DNA from: Alphaproteobacteria bacterium
Lineage (GTDB): Bacteria > Pseudomonadota > Alphaproteobacteria > Thalassobaculales > Thalassobaculaceae
Direction of reading: 5' to 3'
Assembly: GCA_028822575.1 (NCBI GenBank)
Contig: JAPKDN010000241.1
Location: forward strand, 1 to 5,457
Length of the DNA stretch: 5,457 bases
Numbering within the stretch: the first letter of the stretch is position 1; each line of letters opens with the position of its first letter. Positions 1 to 5,457 of the stretch are shown one piece after another. The position numbers and the translations under genes are program-made. The notes beneath the pieces are model-generated. The model made no database searches, was not told where the DNA came from, and saw only the letters and a list, made by a program, of their open reading frames with translations.

Positions 1-12
1 GAAGGGACGCCC

Positions 13-1102
13 CTAAATAATTTTGTATTCAGCCAGTTTTTCTGTTTGAAAATCCACCAAACCACTGACAATACGCCGTCCAGACGGGCTAGGCGCCCAG
101 TCAGCTAAATCGTGCAAATCAACGAGATAGGCGGCCGTCCGATCGATCACCACCTCCTCCAGGCAGCTGAACAAGCGTGACATGGTTTCTGGGGACAAGC
201 CCTTGTGCCAAAGCACCAGGGCCAGGGTCAGGTCGCGCCGAAGCGCCGAGCCGGTCTTCGTCGGGAACGACGAAGAGGCTGGAGACTTCCTGAACTCCAT
301 CGGTGGCGATGGCGTCCTTCGGGATCGACCAGGACGTATCGGAGCCACGTGCCAGTGTCATGATCTGGCCCTGGATGGATATTTTGCCACCGAAGCGAGC
401 CGACCTCAGGAACCAAACGCGTGTATCGATAAAACCGTGCGTCATAAGCAGGTCCTGCGCGTCTTAGGGCCCGTACCACACGAAACACCAGGCATTCCCT
501 AGCCAGCATCGTGCTTGATGCACGAAGCACGTGGCTTTGTCAGAGCGTTTGGTATAAGCCCCGCCACCGGCATCATGATCCATGTAATCGATAAGGCTGA
601 TCAGCACATTGGCGGGCCTGCCGTCCGTAACATAATCGAGCTAAATCAGGACCCAGGTGGACAAAAAGGCACCAAACACACCGTCGTTCGACCTCCGCGG
701 GGAGGCGGCGTTACTCCTCCCCCCCAAGTGCCTGTCTAATAAAGCCGTGAGCAGTAACGGGTCATCCCACAGAAAGAATCTCGGCAACGACGCATAGGTC
801 TCTTGGATCTTGTCGGTAAGGTTATAAATTTTGATTTGAAGGTCGAACAGACGGGCCAAATCCCGTAGCAGCGACGATCACGCCGGATCGAAGTCGATCT
901 CATCGCCATTCAACATTGGATTCGCCTGCTCCACCGATATGAGACAAGCCCTCGGCATGGTGATCAGTGGAATATCCCCAACCTTAACGTCGTCGCACGA
1001 AAGCGAGATATTCACTTCCCGGCATTCGATGATTAGATCATCCCTGATCCACACCCCATGAGCCGCAGTATAGCCACGCGATCCTCCGATCGTCTCGGGG
1101 TT
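13..1102 (-). pseudogene. SET-domain protein lysine methyltransferase-like gene (Rubisco LSMT/SETD type), degraded
   Basis: Read on the minus strand, one frame carries family-like motifs in the right order. First comes an N-terminal stretch with GVWIRD (about 1050), then MPRACLISVE (about 928-958), the usual approach to the SET core. Next are the insert region ASLPRFFLWDD (about 765-800), LIDYMDHDAGG (563-595, where SET proteins normally have an Asn-His pair and this copy has Asp-His), CFVWYGP (467-487) and LLMTHGFID (about 423-449). A C-terminal part ending FQTEKLAEYK resembles the Rubis-subs-bind region. The frame is interrupted by TGA at 878-880, TAG at 641-643 and TAA at 464-466. A frameshift near 245-262 moves the reading into the frame that ends at TAG 13-15. 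A further in-frame TAG lies at 1103-1105, and I find no true start. Intact relatives use S-adenosylmethionine to methylate protein lysines; this copy cannot make a full protein. The family call rests on motif memory, so an unrelated family is possible, but a broken minus-strand gene is well supported. Confidence 0.6.
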
Positions 1103-1324
1103 CTAGAGGATACAACAGTTACGGTGCTCCCGTTTGGTCAATCTCTATATCGAAGAGCTCCACCAAATAACCTTGCCCCAGATCACGGCTCATGAACGGC
1201 CCCCGCCCCCGCTTACCAGCAGGTCATGTTTTGTTCCTTTCACTCTACCCCCCTTTCCACTGAGATCGCGGCGGGGGAGCCTATCCCTCGGTTCCAACTC
1301 CCTGCCATCGAATTCCTCGACATG

Positions 1325-1440
1325 ACCGTCGCGCCAGCGAAATCTGGCGCTCGCGGCCCGAAAACGCTTCGCCTTCATATTTTCGGTGGCGCTCCCGCGC
1401 CTAGCCCCAGATAACCTTCAGCTTTCGCTGGTGCGACGGT
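1325..1440. repeat. 116-base inverted-repeat element, 22-base arms
   Basis: Bases 1325-1346 and 1419-1440 are reverse complements at 20 of 22 positions; the outer 18 bases match at 17 of 18 (ACCGTCGCGCCAGCGAAA against the complement of TTTCGCTGGTGCGACGGT). The arms enclose 72 bases. The left arm also holds part of a perfect local hairpin (1331-1350), and the right arm holds a small CAGC/GCTG hairpin. A T-rich run, TTTTTATT, begins at 1440, as after an intrinsic terminator on the plus strand. No flanking target-site duplication is visible. Possible readings are a small non-autonomous repeat, a structured RNA with its own terminator, or a relic of an insertion. The repeat itself is directly seen; its role is unknown. 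Confidence 0.6.
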
Positions 1441-1450
1441 TTTTATTGAT

Positions 1451-1466
1451 CTCGGATCTATCCGAG
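1451..1466. repeat. short perfect dyad upstream of merF
   Basis: CTCGGAT-CT-ATCCGAG forms two 7-base arms around a 2-base centre. As RNA it would form a 6-base stem with a TCTA loop. It lies about 55 bases before the proposed merF -10 box. No T-run follows it on either strand, so it is not an intrinsic terminator. It could be a regulator binding site or chance. Confidence 0.35.
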
Positions 1467-1488
1467 CATAGTGAACGCAAAGCGCTGA

Positions 1489-1526
1489 GCCCGCCAGTTG
1501 GTCGGGCCCCCGGTTAGGCTTATACT
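1489..1526 (+). promoter_or_regulatory. candidate merF promoter with overlapping dyad
   Basis: TTGGTC (1498-1503) and TATACT (1521-1526) are separated by 17 bases and fit a sigma-70-type -35/-10 pair. A near-palindrome, GCCCGCCAGTTGGTCGGGC (1489-1507, one bulged base), overlaps the -35 box and would suit a repressor or activator site. The spacer is not the 19-20 bases expected of a classic MerR-controlled promoter. Transcription starting about 7 bases after the -10 box would begin at or next to the merF ATG at 1533. This is prediction from base patterns only. Confidence 0.4.
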
Positions 1527-1532
1527 TTAGCG

Positions 1533-1736
1533 ATGAACAATAAATCACTCTTTCGCATCGGCATCATCGGAACCTCCCTGGCGGCTCTTTGTTGTTTCAC
1601 GCCGGTCTTGGTGGTGGTGCTGAAAACCCTTGGCATGGCAAGTTTGATCCCGAGGCTTGATCCGATCCTGATCCCGGTGATGGTCTCTTTCGCGGCCTTT
1701 ACCTTCTGGGCGTATAGCCGAAAGGATAGGGACTAG
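1533..1736 (+). CDS. merF: MerF family mercuric-ion transport protein
   Basis: This small inner-membrane protein (67 residues) of the MerF family moves Hg(II) into the cytoplasm, normally for reduction by MerA. The N-terminus FRIGIIGTSLAALCCFTPVLVVVL matches the family signature: helix 1 carries the vicinal Cys pair (Cys20-Cys21) followed by FTPV. A short linker leads into a second hydrophobic helix (about residues 42-61), and a charged SRKDRD tail follows. Plasmid-type MerF is about 80 residues with a second Cys pair in the cytoplasmic tail; here the protein stops before that pair. The ATG at 1533 has no Shine-Dalgarno sequence and sits 7 bases after a TATACT box, so translation may be leaderless. 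The next reading frame, a GDCCVxC-family remnant and a common merF companion, begins about 6 bases later. No merR, merA, merT or merP is in the window. The frame appears intact, but whether it is expressed is unknown. Confidence 0.85.
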   Translation: MNNKSLFRIGIIGTSLAALCCFTPVLVVVLKTLGMASLIPRLDPILIPVMVSFAAFTFWAYSRKDRD

Positions 1737-1741
1737 CGCCA

Positions 1742-1948
1742 ATACTCGAACTTCTCTCCACGCTGACCTGCCTGGATTGCGGGCATATTAGAACCGAGGC
1801 GATGCCAACGGCATGCCTACCAGTTTTCCATGATTGCAAGGGATGCGGCGTAGTCTTGAAGCCAAAGCCCGGCGATTGCTGAGTCGATTGTTCATACGCC
1901 TCCGTGCCCTGCCCGCCAATTCAGGAAGACGACTGCCGTTGCGCCTGA
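1742..1948 (+). pseudogene. GDCCVxC-domain small Cys-rich protein remnant (TGA at a motif Cys)
   Basis: This frame reads ILELLSTLTCLDCGH, then FHDCKGCGVVLKPKPGDC, then TGA (1880-1882), then VDCSYASVPCPPIQEDDCRC, and ends at TGA 1946-1948. That is the family layout as I know it: an N-terminal CxxC, a central CxxC, GDCCVxCSYG and CPPIQ. Its function is not established; the Cys pairs suggest metal binding or redox work beside mercury transport. The second Cys of GDCC is TGA. I recall this family having some selenocysteine members at that site, so the TGA may once have been, or still be, Sec. Decay is also evident. The first codon position is ATA (1742-1744), and an in-frame TAG at 1727-1729 leaves no ATG, GTG or TTG start. 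The usual TDACQFF appears as TACLPVF, explained by an extra C at 1812, G-to-A at 1819 and a lost T in the run at 1824-1827. A pseudogene is the best call. Family identity is strong; Sec is open. Confidence 0.75.
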
Positions 1949-1973
1949 CATCGCCAGATAGAAGCGATCGGAC

Positions 1974-2261
1974 ATGATCGACGGACCGACCAAGACGGCC
2001 CACGCGATCGGTATCAATAATATCAGTCTCGAGGTCGATGATCCCGACGCGTTGCGCGCGGCGCTGGCCGTCAGGGATGTGGAGGTGATTAGGCACCAGA
2101 ACAACAATTTCTTCGATCCGTGGGGCAACCGGATAGAAATCATCGAACACCGGGGCATCCAGTTTTCCAAAACGGAGGCGGTATTCCGCGCCATGGACCG
2201 CGGCAACATCAAGAAGACCGCGGCGGCGAAGAAGGAATTGGCGGAAAAGGGTCCCGGTTAA
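1974..2261 (+). pseudogene. VOC (glyoxalase/dioxygenase fold) protein, C-terminal half only
   Basis: The 95-residue frame contains one beta-alpha-beta-beta-beta unit. GINNISLEVDD is the first strand, PDALRAALAVRDVEV the helix, and NNNFFDPWGNRIEIIEH the closing strands with the metal-ligand Glu region. A tail follows (IQFSKTEAVFRAMD, then KKTAAAKKELAEKG) like that of certain alphaproteobacterial VOC proteins of unassigned substrate. VOC proteins of this kind are usually about 130 residues or more with two such units; the N-terminal one is missing. Read upstream, the frame meets TAG at 1959-1961 just beyond a short stretch (RKTTAVAPDIAR) that loosely recalls a VOC N-terminus, suggesting an internal deletion. 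The ATG at 1974 has no ribosome-binding site. Only 25 bases separate it from the GDCCVxC remnant. The frame could still be translated as a single-unit protein, but I call it a remnant. Confidence 0.6.
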
Positions 2262-2267
2262 GCTACG

Positions 2268-2296
2268 TTGTCGCGCCGCAGCTACGCGCTTATGGT
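2268..2296 (+). promoter_or_regulatory. candidate glnD promoter
   Basis: TTGTCG (2268-2273) and TATGGT (2291-2296) are 17 bases apart; each matches the sigma-70 consensus at 4 of 6 positions. A start near 2303 would give a short leader of roughly 23 bases containing the GGGAGG ribosome-binding site (2313-2318). No NtrC or sigma-54 (GG/GC) element is evident, which fits the usually constitutive expression of glnD. Pattern-based only. Confidence 0.4.
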
Positions 2297-2325
2297 ATCT
2301 CCGACGTACTCTGGGAGGATAGGTC

Positions 2326-5160
2326 ATGACCGTCGCGACAGTCGATGGAAAACCCGTCACACCGCTGATCGACGGCTTGGCGCCCGACGATCGGAAACTG
2401 CGCAATCGACGCGTGATCGCTGACCCGGCGATGCTGGCGGAACGCGTTGAGAAAGCCTGGAGGGACACGGATGATCACCTCGCGTTTCGGGCCCTGCTCC
2501 TCGACCTGCTCCGCCAAGCGTTGGATGATGGCCGTGAAGAGATAAAAACCCGGTTCATGCGCAAGAATGACGGCGCCGAAGCGGTATTGGCGCAGGCCTA
2601 TCTGATGGATACCCTGATTCGCGCGATCCACGACGCCGCGACCTCCAAACTCTATCGTGCGTCAAACCCCACCCATGCGGAGCAAATTTGCGTCATCGCC
2701 GTCGGCGGATACGGCCGGGGTGAATTGGCGCCATTTTCGGATATAGATCTGCTTTTTCTGCTGCCCTACAAACAAACCCCGCATGTCGAGCAGGTCGTCG
2801 AGGCGATCCTGTATCTTTTATGGGATCTGCGACTGAAAGTCGGCCATTCAACCCGTTCGATCGATGAATGCATGCGTCAGGCCAAGGCTGACATCACCAT
2901 CCGCACGGCGATGCTGGAGGCCCGTCACATTTGCGGCGAACAGCCACTTATGCTGGAGATGGTCACGCGTTTTCAAAAGGAGATCGTTGCCGGCACCGCG
3001 TTGGAGTTCGTCGAGGCGAAACTTCAGGAATCCGACGAACGACACAAGAGGCTCGGTGATTCGCGCTATGTAATCGAGCCCAACGTCAAGGAAGGCAAGG
3101 GCGGCCTTCGGGATCTGCACAAGTTGTTCTGGATCGGCAAATACGTTTATCAGGTCGAGGCCGTATCCGCGCTGGTCGACAAGAAGGTGTTGTCGCTAGT
3201 CGAAGCCAAACGGTTCGCCAAGGCCCAAAAGCAGCTCTGGACGATCCGTTGTCACCTTCACTATCTCGCCGGTCGGGCCGAAGAACGACTGACAGTGGAC
3301 CTTCAACGAGAGATCTCTGCGCTCCTAGGCTATACCGATCGGATTGGTAGCGCCGCCGTTGAACGGTTCATGAAACATTACTACCTCACGGTCAAGGATA
3401 TCGGCGATCTGACCCGAATTTTTTGCGCGGCCATTGAGGCGGAACATCAGCGCCGCCCGCGTCTACGCCTGTCGAACTTGTGGACCCGGAACCGGCAGTT
3501 CGGTGACTTCAAAATTGACGGCAACCGTCTAAACGCCAATGATGATGGGATATTCGAAAAGGATCCGGTCAATCTTGTTCGGATGTTCCATGTCGCCCAA
3601 GCCAATAACCTGGAATTCCATCCGCATATTTTGCGTCTTGTCACCCAGAACTTGAAACGGATCGACTCGTCCTTGCGCAACGACGCGGAGGCGAATCGGC
3701 TGTTCCTGGAGATCTTGACCTCGGAAAAGGGTCCGGAACGGATCTTGCGGCGGATGAACGAGGCTCAGGTTTTTGGCCGTTTCGTGCCCGATTTCGGCCG
3801 TGTCGTCGCGCAGATGCAATACGATATGTATCATGTGTACACGGTGGACGAGCATACGATCATTATGCTTGGCATCCTGTTCAGGATCGAGCAGGGAGGT
3901 TTGTCGGAGATCGCGCCGGTTGCTTCCGACGTAGTCCATAAGCTGATTTCCAGGCGCGAGCTTTATGTGGCCGTCCTGCTTCATGATATTGCCAAGGGGC
4001 GCGGCGGAGATCATTCAATCCTCGGCGAGAAAGTCGCCCGTCGGCTTTGTCCCCGGTTGGGCATGACCAAGCAGGAAACCGAAACCGTCGCGTGGCTGGT
4101 GCGCTGGCATCTGCTGATGAGCTATGCCGCGTTCAAGCGCGACGTGAATGATCCGAAAACCATCGACGATTTTACCAATATCGTCCAATCCCCAGAGCGG
4201 CTTCGCCTGCTGTTGGTTCTGACGGTCGCCGATATCCGCGCCGTCGGGCCTAATGTCTGGAATGGCTGGAAGGCGGCACTGCTTAGGGATCTTTATTGGC
4301 GGGCGGAGGAGGTGCTGTCCGGGCAAACCTTGGAAGCCGGTCAAAATGCACGGGTCGAGGCGGTCCTGATTGAACTGCGGGAGACACTGCCCGACTGGGA
4401 CGACACAGCCTTCGCCGCACATGTCGAGCGCGGCTATCCTTCTTATTGGCTTACCCATGACGTCGAAACCTTGATGCGTCACGCCCGACTGATACGCAGC
4501 GCTGCGGCCGAGGACAAACAGCTAACCGTCGCCACGCGGATCGATGAATTTCGCGAAGTTACTGAAGTCACGGTCCACACTGCGGACCATCCGGGTCTGT
4601 TCTCGCGAATTGCCGGGGCCATGGCCTCCGTGGGCGCCAATATCGTTGACGCGCGGGTTGTTACGCTGAGTACCGGCATGGCTATGGACACGTTCTGGAT
4701 TCAGGACGCCAATCGCAAAGCCTTCGAGGGGCCGGACGCGCAATCACAGATCGATACCGCGATCGAACACGCACTGTCCGGCGAACTTAAGTTGAAACAG
4801 GTGATCGAAAAACGCCCATCCGCATTGCCAAAGCGAGCCCGTGGCATGACCGTGGCGCCCAGGGTCCTGATTGACAACAAGGCAAGCACAACCCATACCG
4901 TGGTTGAGGTCAACGGCACCGACCGGGCCGGTCTGCTGCATCGTCTGACCCGCAAGCTGGCGCAGAAAAATCTGCAGATTGCGGCGGCCAAGATCTCCAC
5001 ATACGGCGAGAGCATCGTCGACGTGTTCTATGTCAAGGATCTATTCGGCTTGAAAATCCAGAGCGAAAGTAGGCTCGACGGGATTCGCGAGGCAATGCTG
5101 GAAGAACTAGAACCGGTTGGAAAACGATCGAAGAAAGTGGCCATTGCGGCGGCCAACTAA
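2326..5160 (+). CDS. glnD: bifunctional [protein-PII] uridylyltransferase/uridylyl-removing enzyme GlnD
   Basis: GlnD is the primary nitrogen sensor. When glutamine is low it adds UMP to PII proteins (GlnB/GlnK) from UTP; when glutamine is high it removes it, so setting glutamine synthetase and nitrogen-gene activity from the cytosol. The 944 residues match the usual length (about 900-950). The nucleotidyltransferase domain carries GGYGRGELAPFSDIDLL at 127-143, with catalytic Asp139 and Asp141. The conserved EPNVKEGKGGLRDLH lies at 251-265. The HD hydrolase domain follows: HVYTVDEH at 503-510, His553-Asp554 (LLHDIAKGRGGDH), His595 (VRWH) and LTVADIRAVGP at 632-642. Two C-terminal ACT domains bind glutamine: VTVHTADHPGLFSRI from 748 and VVEVNGTDRAGLLHRL from 859. 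All catalytic motifs are present and no break is seen. The ATG has GGGAGG 7 bases before it. In many alphaproteobacteria murJ follows glnD; here a YbjN-domain gene does, after a 186-base gap, so glnD is probably transcribed alone. Confidence 0.98.
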   Translation: MTVATVDGKPVTPLIDGLAPDDRKLRNRRVIADPAMLAERVEKAWRDTDDHLAFRALLLDLLRQALDDGREEIKTRFMRKNDGAEAVLAQAYLMDTLIRAIHDAATSKLYRASNPTHAEQICVIAVGGYGRGELAPFSDIDLLFLLPYKQTPHVEQVVEAILYLLWDLRLKVGHSTRSIDECMRQAKADITIRTAMLEARHICGEQPLMLEMVTRFQKEIVAGTALEFVEAKLQESDERHKRLGDSRYVIEPNVKEGKGGLRDLHKLFWIGKYVYQVEAVSALVDKKVLSLVEAKRFAKAQKQLWTIRCHLHYLAGRAEERLTVDLQREISALLGYTDRIGSAAVERFMKHYYLTVKDIGDLTRIFCAAIEAEHQRRPRLRLSNLWTRNRQFGDFKIDGNRLNANDDGIFEKDPVNLVRMFHVAQANNLEFHPHILRLVTQNLKRIDSSLRNDAEANRLFLEILTSEKGPERILRRMNEAQVFGRFVPDFGRVVAQMQYDMYHVYTVDEHTIIMLGILFRIEQGGLSEIAPVASDVVHKLISRRELYVAVLLHDIAKGRGGDHSILGEKVARRLCPRLGMTKQETETVAWLVRWHLLMSYAAFKRDVNDPKTIDDFTNIVQSPERLRLLLVLTVADIRAVGPNVWNGWKAALLRDLYWRAEEVLSGQTLEAGQNARVEAVLIELRETLPDWDDTAFAAHVERGYPSYWLTHDVETLMRHARLIRSAAAEDKQLTVATRIDEFREVTEVTVHTADHPGLFSRIAGAMASVGANIVDARVVTLSTGMAMDTFWIQDANRKAFEGPDAQSQIDTAIEHALSGELKLKQVIEKRPSALPKRARGMTVAPRVLIDNKASTTHTVVEVNGTDRAGLLHRLTRKLAQKNLQIAAAKISTYGESIVDVFYVKDLFGLKIQSESRLDGIREAMLEELEPVGKRSKKVAIAAAN

Positions 5161-5212
5161 GGTTTCAAAGCGTTGCTGGCCGGCCTAAATTTTTGATATC
5201 TAGGGTTTTAGG

Positions 5213-5241
5213 TTGACAGATTCGGCGCATCTGAGATCCTA
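5213..5241 (+). promoter_or_regulatory. candidate promoter in the glnD-ybjN gap
   Basis: A perfect TTGACA (-35) stands at 5213-5218 in the 186-base gap after glnD. The matching -10 is weak: the best choices are GATCCT (5235-5240, 16-base spacing) or ATCCTA (5236-5241, 17-base spacing). Just upstream, CCTAAA (5184-5189) and TTTAGG (5207-5212) are inverted. Small inverted repeats, AGATC/GATCT (5234-5238/5246-5250) and CCTAG/CTAGG (5242-5246/5258-5262), sit over and just after the -10 region. A start here would give a leader of roughly 100 bases before the YbjN gene. I see no convincing glnD terminator: GGCCGGCC followed by TAAATTTTT (about 5178-5194) has no room for a loop. Confidence 0.35.
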
Positions 5242-5346
5242 CCTAGATCTGGTGGAACTAGGCAGCTGTGATACAACACCTATGCATGTATCTAAATATA
5301 GTAGGCGATTAGCGACACATCGGACCCGGAACCGGGAGGCCGCACG

Positions 5347-5457
5347 ATGTCCCTGAGCTATACAGAATCGACAAGTATCGCACGCAACCCTCTGGATTTG
5401 CTTGAGGAAATTGTTGATGCCAATGATTGGCCGCATGAGCGCGCGAGCGGTGATGAG
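5347..5457 (+). CDS. YbjN-domain protein, 5' end only (runs off the window)
   Basis: Thirty-seven codons are visible. The reading ARNPLDLLEEIVDANDWPHERASGDE matches the opening of alphaproteobacterial YbjN-domain proteins, which typically begin with an NPLD(L/M)VE-type helix and an (A)N-D/E-WPF/H-R-x-S-DDE segment. YbjN proteins resemble type III secretion chaperones in fold; their role is unclear, with links to stress and motility regulation reported in Escherichia coli. The ATG is supported by GGGAGG at 5334-5339, 7 bases upstream, the same arrangement as at glnD. The gene probably has its own promoter in the preceding gap. The rest lies outside the window, so intactness cannot be judged. 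Confidence 0.75.
   Translation, partial: MSLSYTESTSIARNPLDLLEEIVDANDWPHERASGDE

Larger units (their letters stand above)
1106..1488. other. non-coding stretch with no convincing gene
   Basis: This stretch separates the SET-type remnant from merF. Open frames on both strands are short (63 residues or fewer), low-complexity and rich in Arg, Pro or Gly, and none resembles a family I know. A C-run (CCCCCGCCCCC near 1200) and several small hairpins are present. One is a perfect 7-base stem, GCGCCAG/CTGGCGC, at 1331-1337/1344-1350. Another is GGCGC/GCGCC at 1388-1392/1397-1401. On the minus strand a 24-codon frame (1119-1193) starts MSRDLGQGYLVELFD, but it is too short to assign. The stretch may include worn remains of the 5' end of the SET-type gene. 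Confidence 0.5.

Noticed and set aside
182..502. 106-codon open frame on the plus strand
   Set aside because: It is antisense to the SET-type remnant, whose motifs are clearly on the minus strand, and it shows no family features.
1119..1193. 24-codon minus-strand frame MSRDLGQGYLVELFD..., faintly like a phage tail protein start
   Set aside because: It is too short, and no second phage-like gene is near. It may be a frameshifted upstream part of the SET-type gene.
1331..1350. Perfect 7-base hairpin GCGCCAG/CTGGCGC as a terminator
   Set aside because: No T-run follows on either strand. It is better treated as part of the larger inverted repeat.
1226..1414. 62-codon plus-strand frame MFCSFHSTPL...
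   Set aside because: It is low-complexity, has no ribosome-binding site and overlaps the inverted repeat; there is no recognisable domain.
1321..2337. The 13-mer CATGACCGTCGCG occurs at both 1321 and 2325 (the glnD start)
   Set aside because: A single 13-base match in a window of this size is plausible by chance, and the similarity does not extend.
1788..2468. 226-codon open frame on the minus strand, with an inner frame reading GATAVVFLNWRAG
   Set aside because: It lies antisense to the GDCCVxC remnant, the VOC remnant and the start of glnD, all recognisable on the plus strand. It has no coherent domain of its own.
5161..5195. Intrinsic terminator after glnD (GGCCGGCC then TAAATTTTT)
   Set aside because: The GC-rich part is a self-palindrome with no loop, so no stable hairpin stands before the T-run.

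Overview
The window looks like chromosome from an alphaproteobacterium, perhaps near the Rhodospirillales. The evidence is an intact 944-residue GlnD of alphaproteobacterial type and, after it, the start of a YbjN-domain protein with the opening sequence typical of that class. No database could be searched, so the taxonomy is inference. The two ends differ: bases 2326-5160 are a clean long gene, while bases 1-2261 are mostly decaying or remnant genes.

Layout. (1) Bases 13-1102, minus strand: a broken gene for a SET-domain protein of the Rubisco-LSMT/SETD type. One frame keeps recognisable SET and substrate-binding motifs through three internal stops, followed by one frameshift. (2) Bases 1106-1532: no convincing gene. 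This stretch holds a 116-base inverted-repeat element (22-base arms, two mismatches, a T-run right after it), a short perfect dyad, and a promoter-like pair with its own dyad just before merF. (3) Bases 1533-1736: merF, a small two-helix mercuric-ion transporter that appears intact and may be read from a leaderless mRNA. (4) Bases 1742-1948: a remnant of the small Cys-rich GDCCVxC family that often accompanies mercury genes. Its second motif Cys is TGA, a position where I recall selenocysteine being known in this family. However, the frame has no start codon and carries what look like compensating indels, so decay is the simpler reading. (5) Bases 1974-2261: the C-terminal half of a VOC (glyoxalase-fold) protein. 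(6) Bases 2268-2325: a candidate promoter and a strong ribosome-binding site for glnD. (7) Bases 2326-5160: glnD, the bifunctional PII uridylyltransferase/uridylyl-removing enzyme and primary sensor of nitrogen status. (8) Bases 5161-5346: a gap with a consensus -35 box. (9) Bases 5347 to the end: the first 37 codons of a YbjN-domain protein.

Functionally there are two unrelated themes: a shrunken mercury/heavy-metal fragment (merF plus the GDCCVxC remnant, with no merR, merA, merT or merP in view) and central nitrogen control (glnD). Several degraded genes packed beside an intact housekeeping gene suggest a genome, or at least a segment, undergoing reduction.
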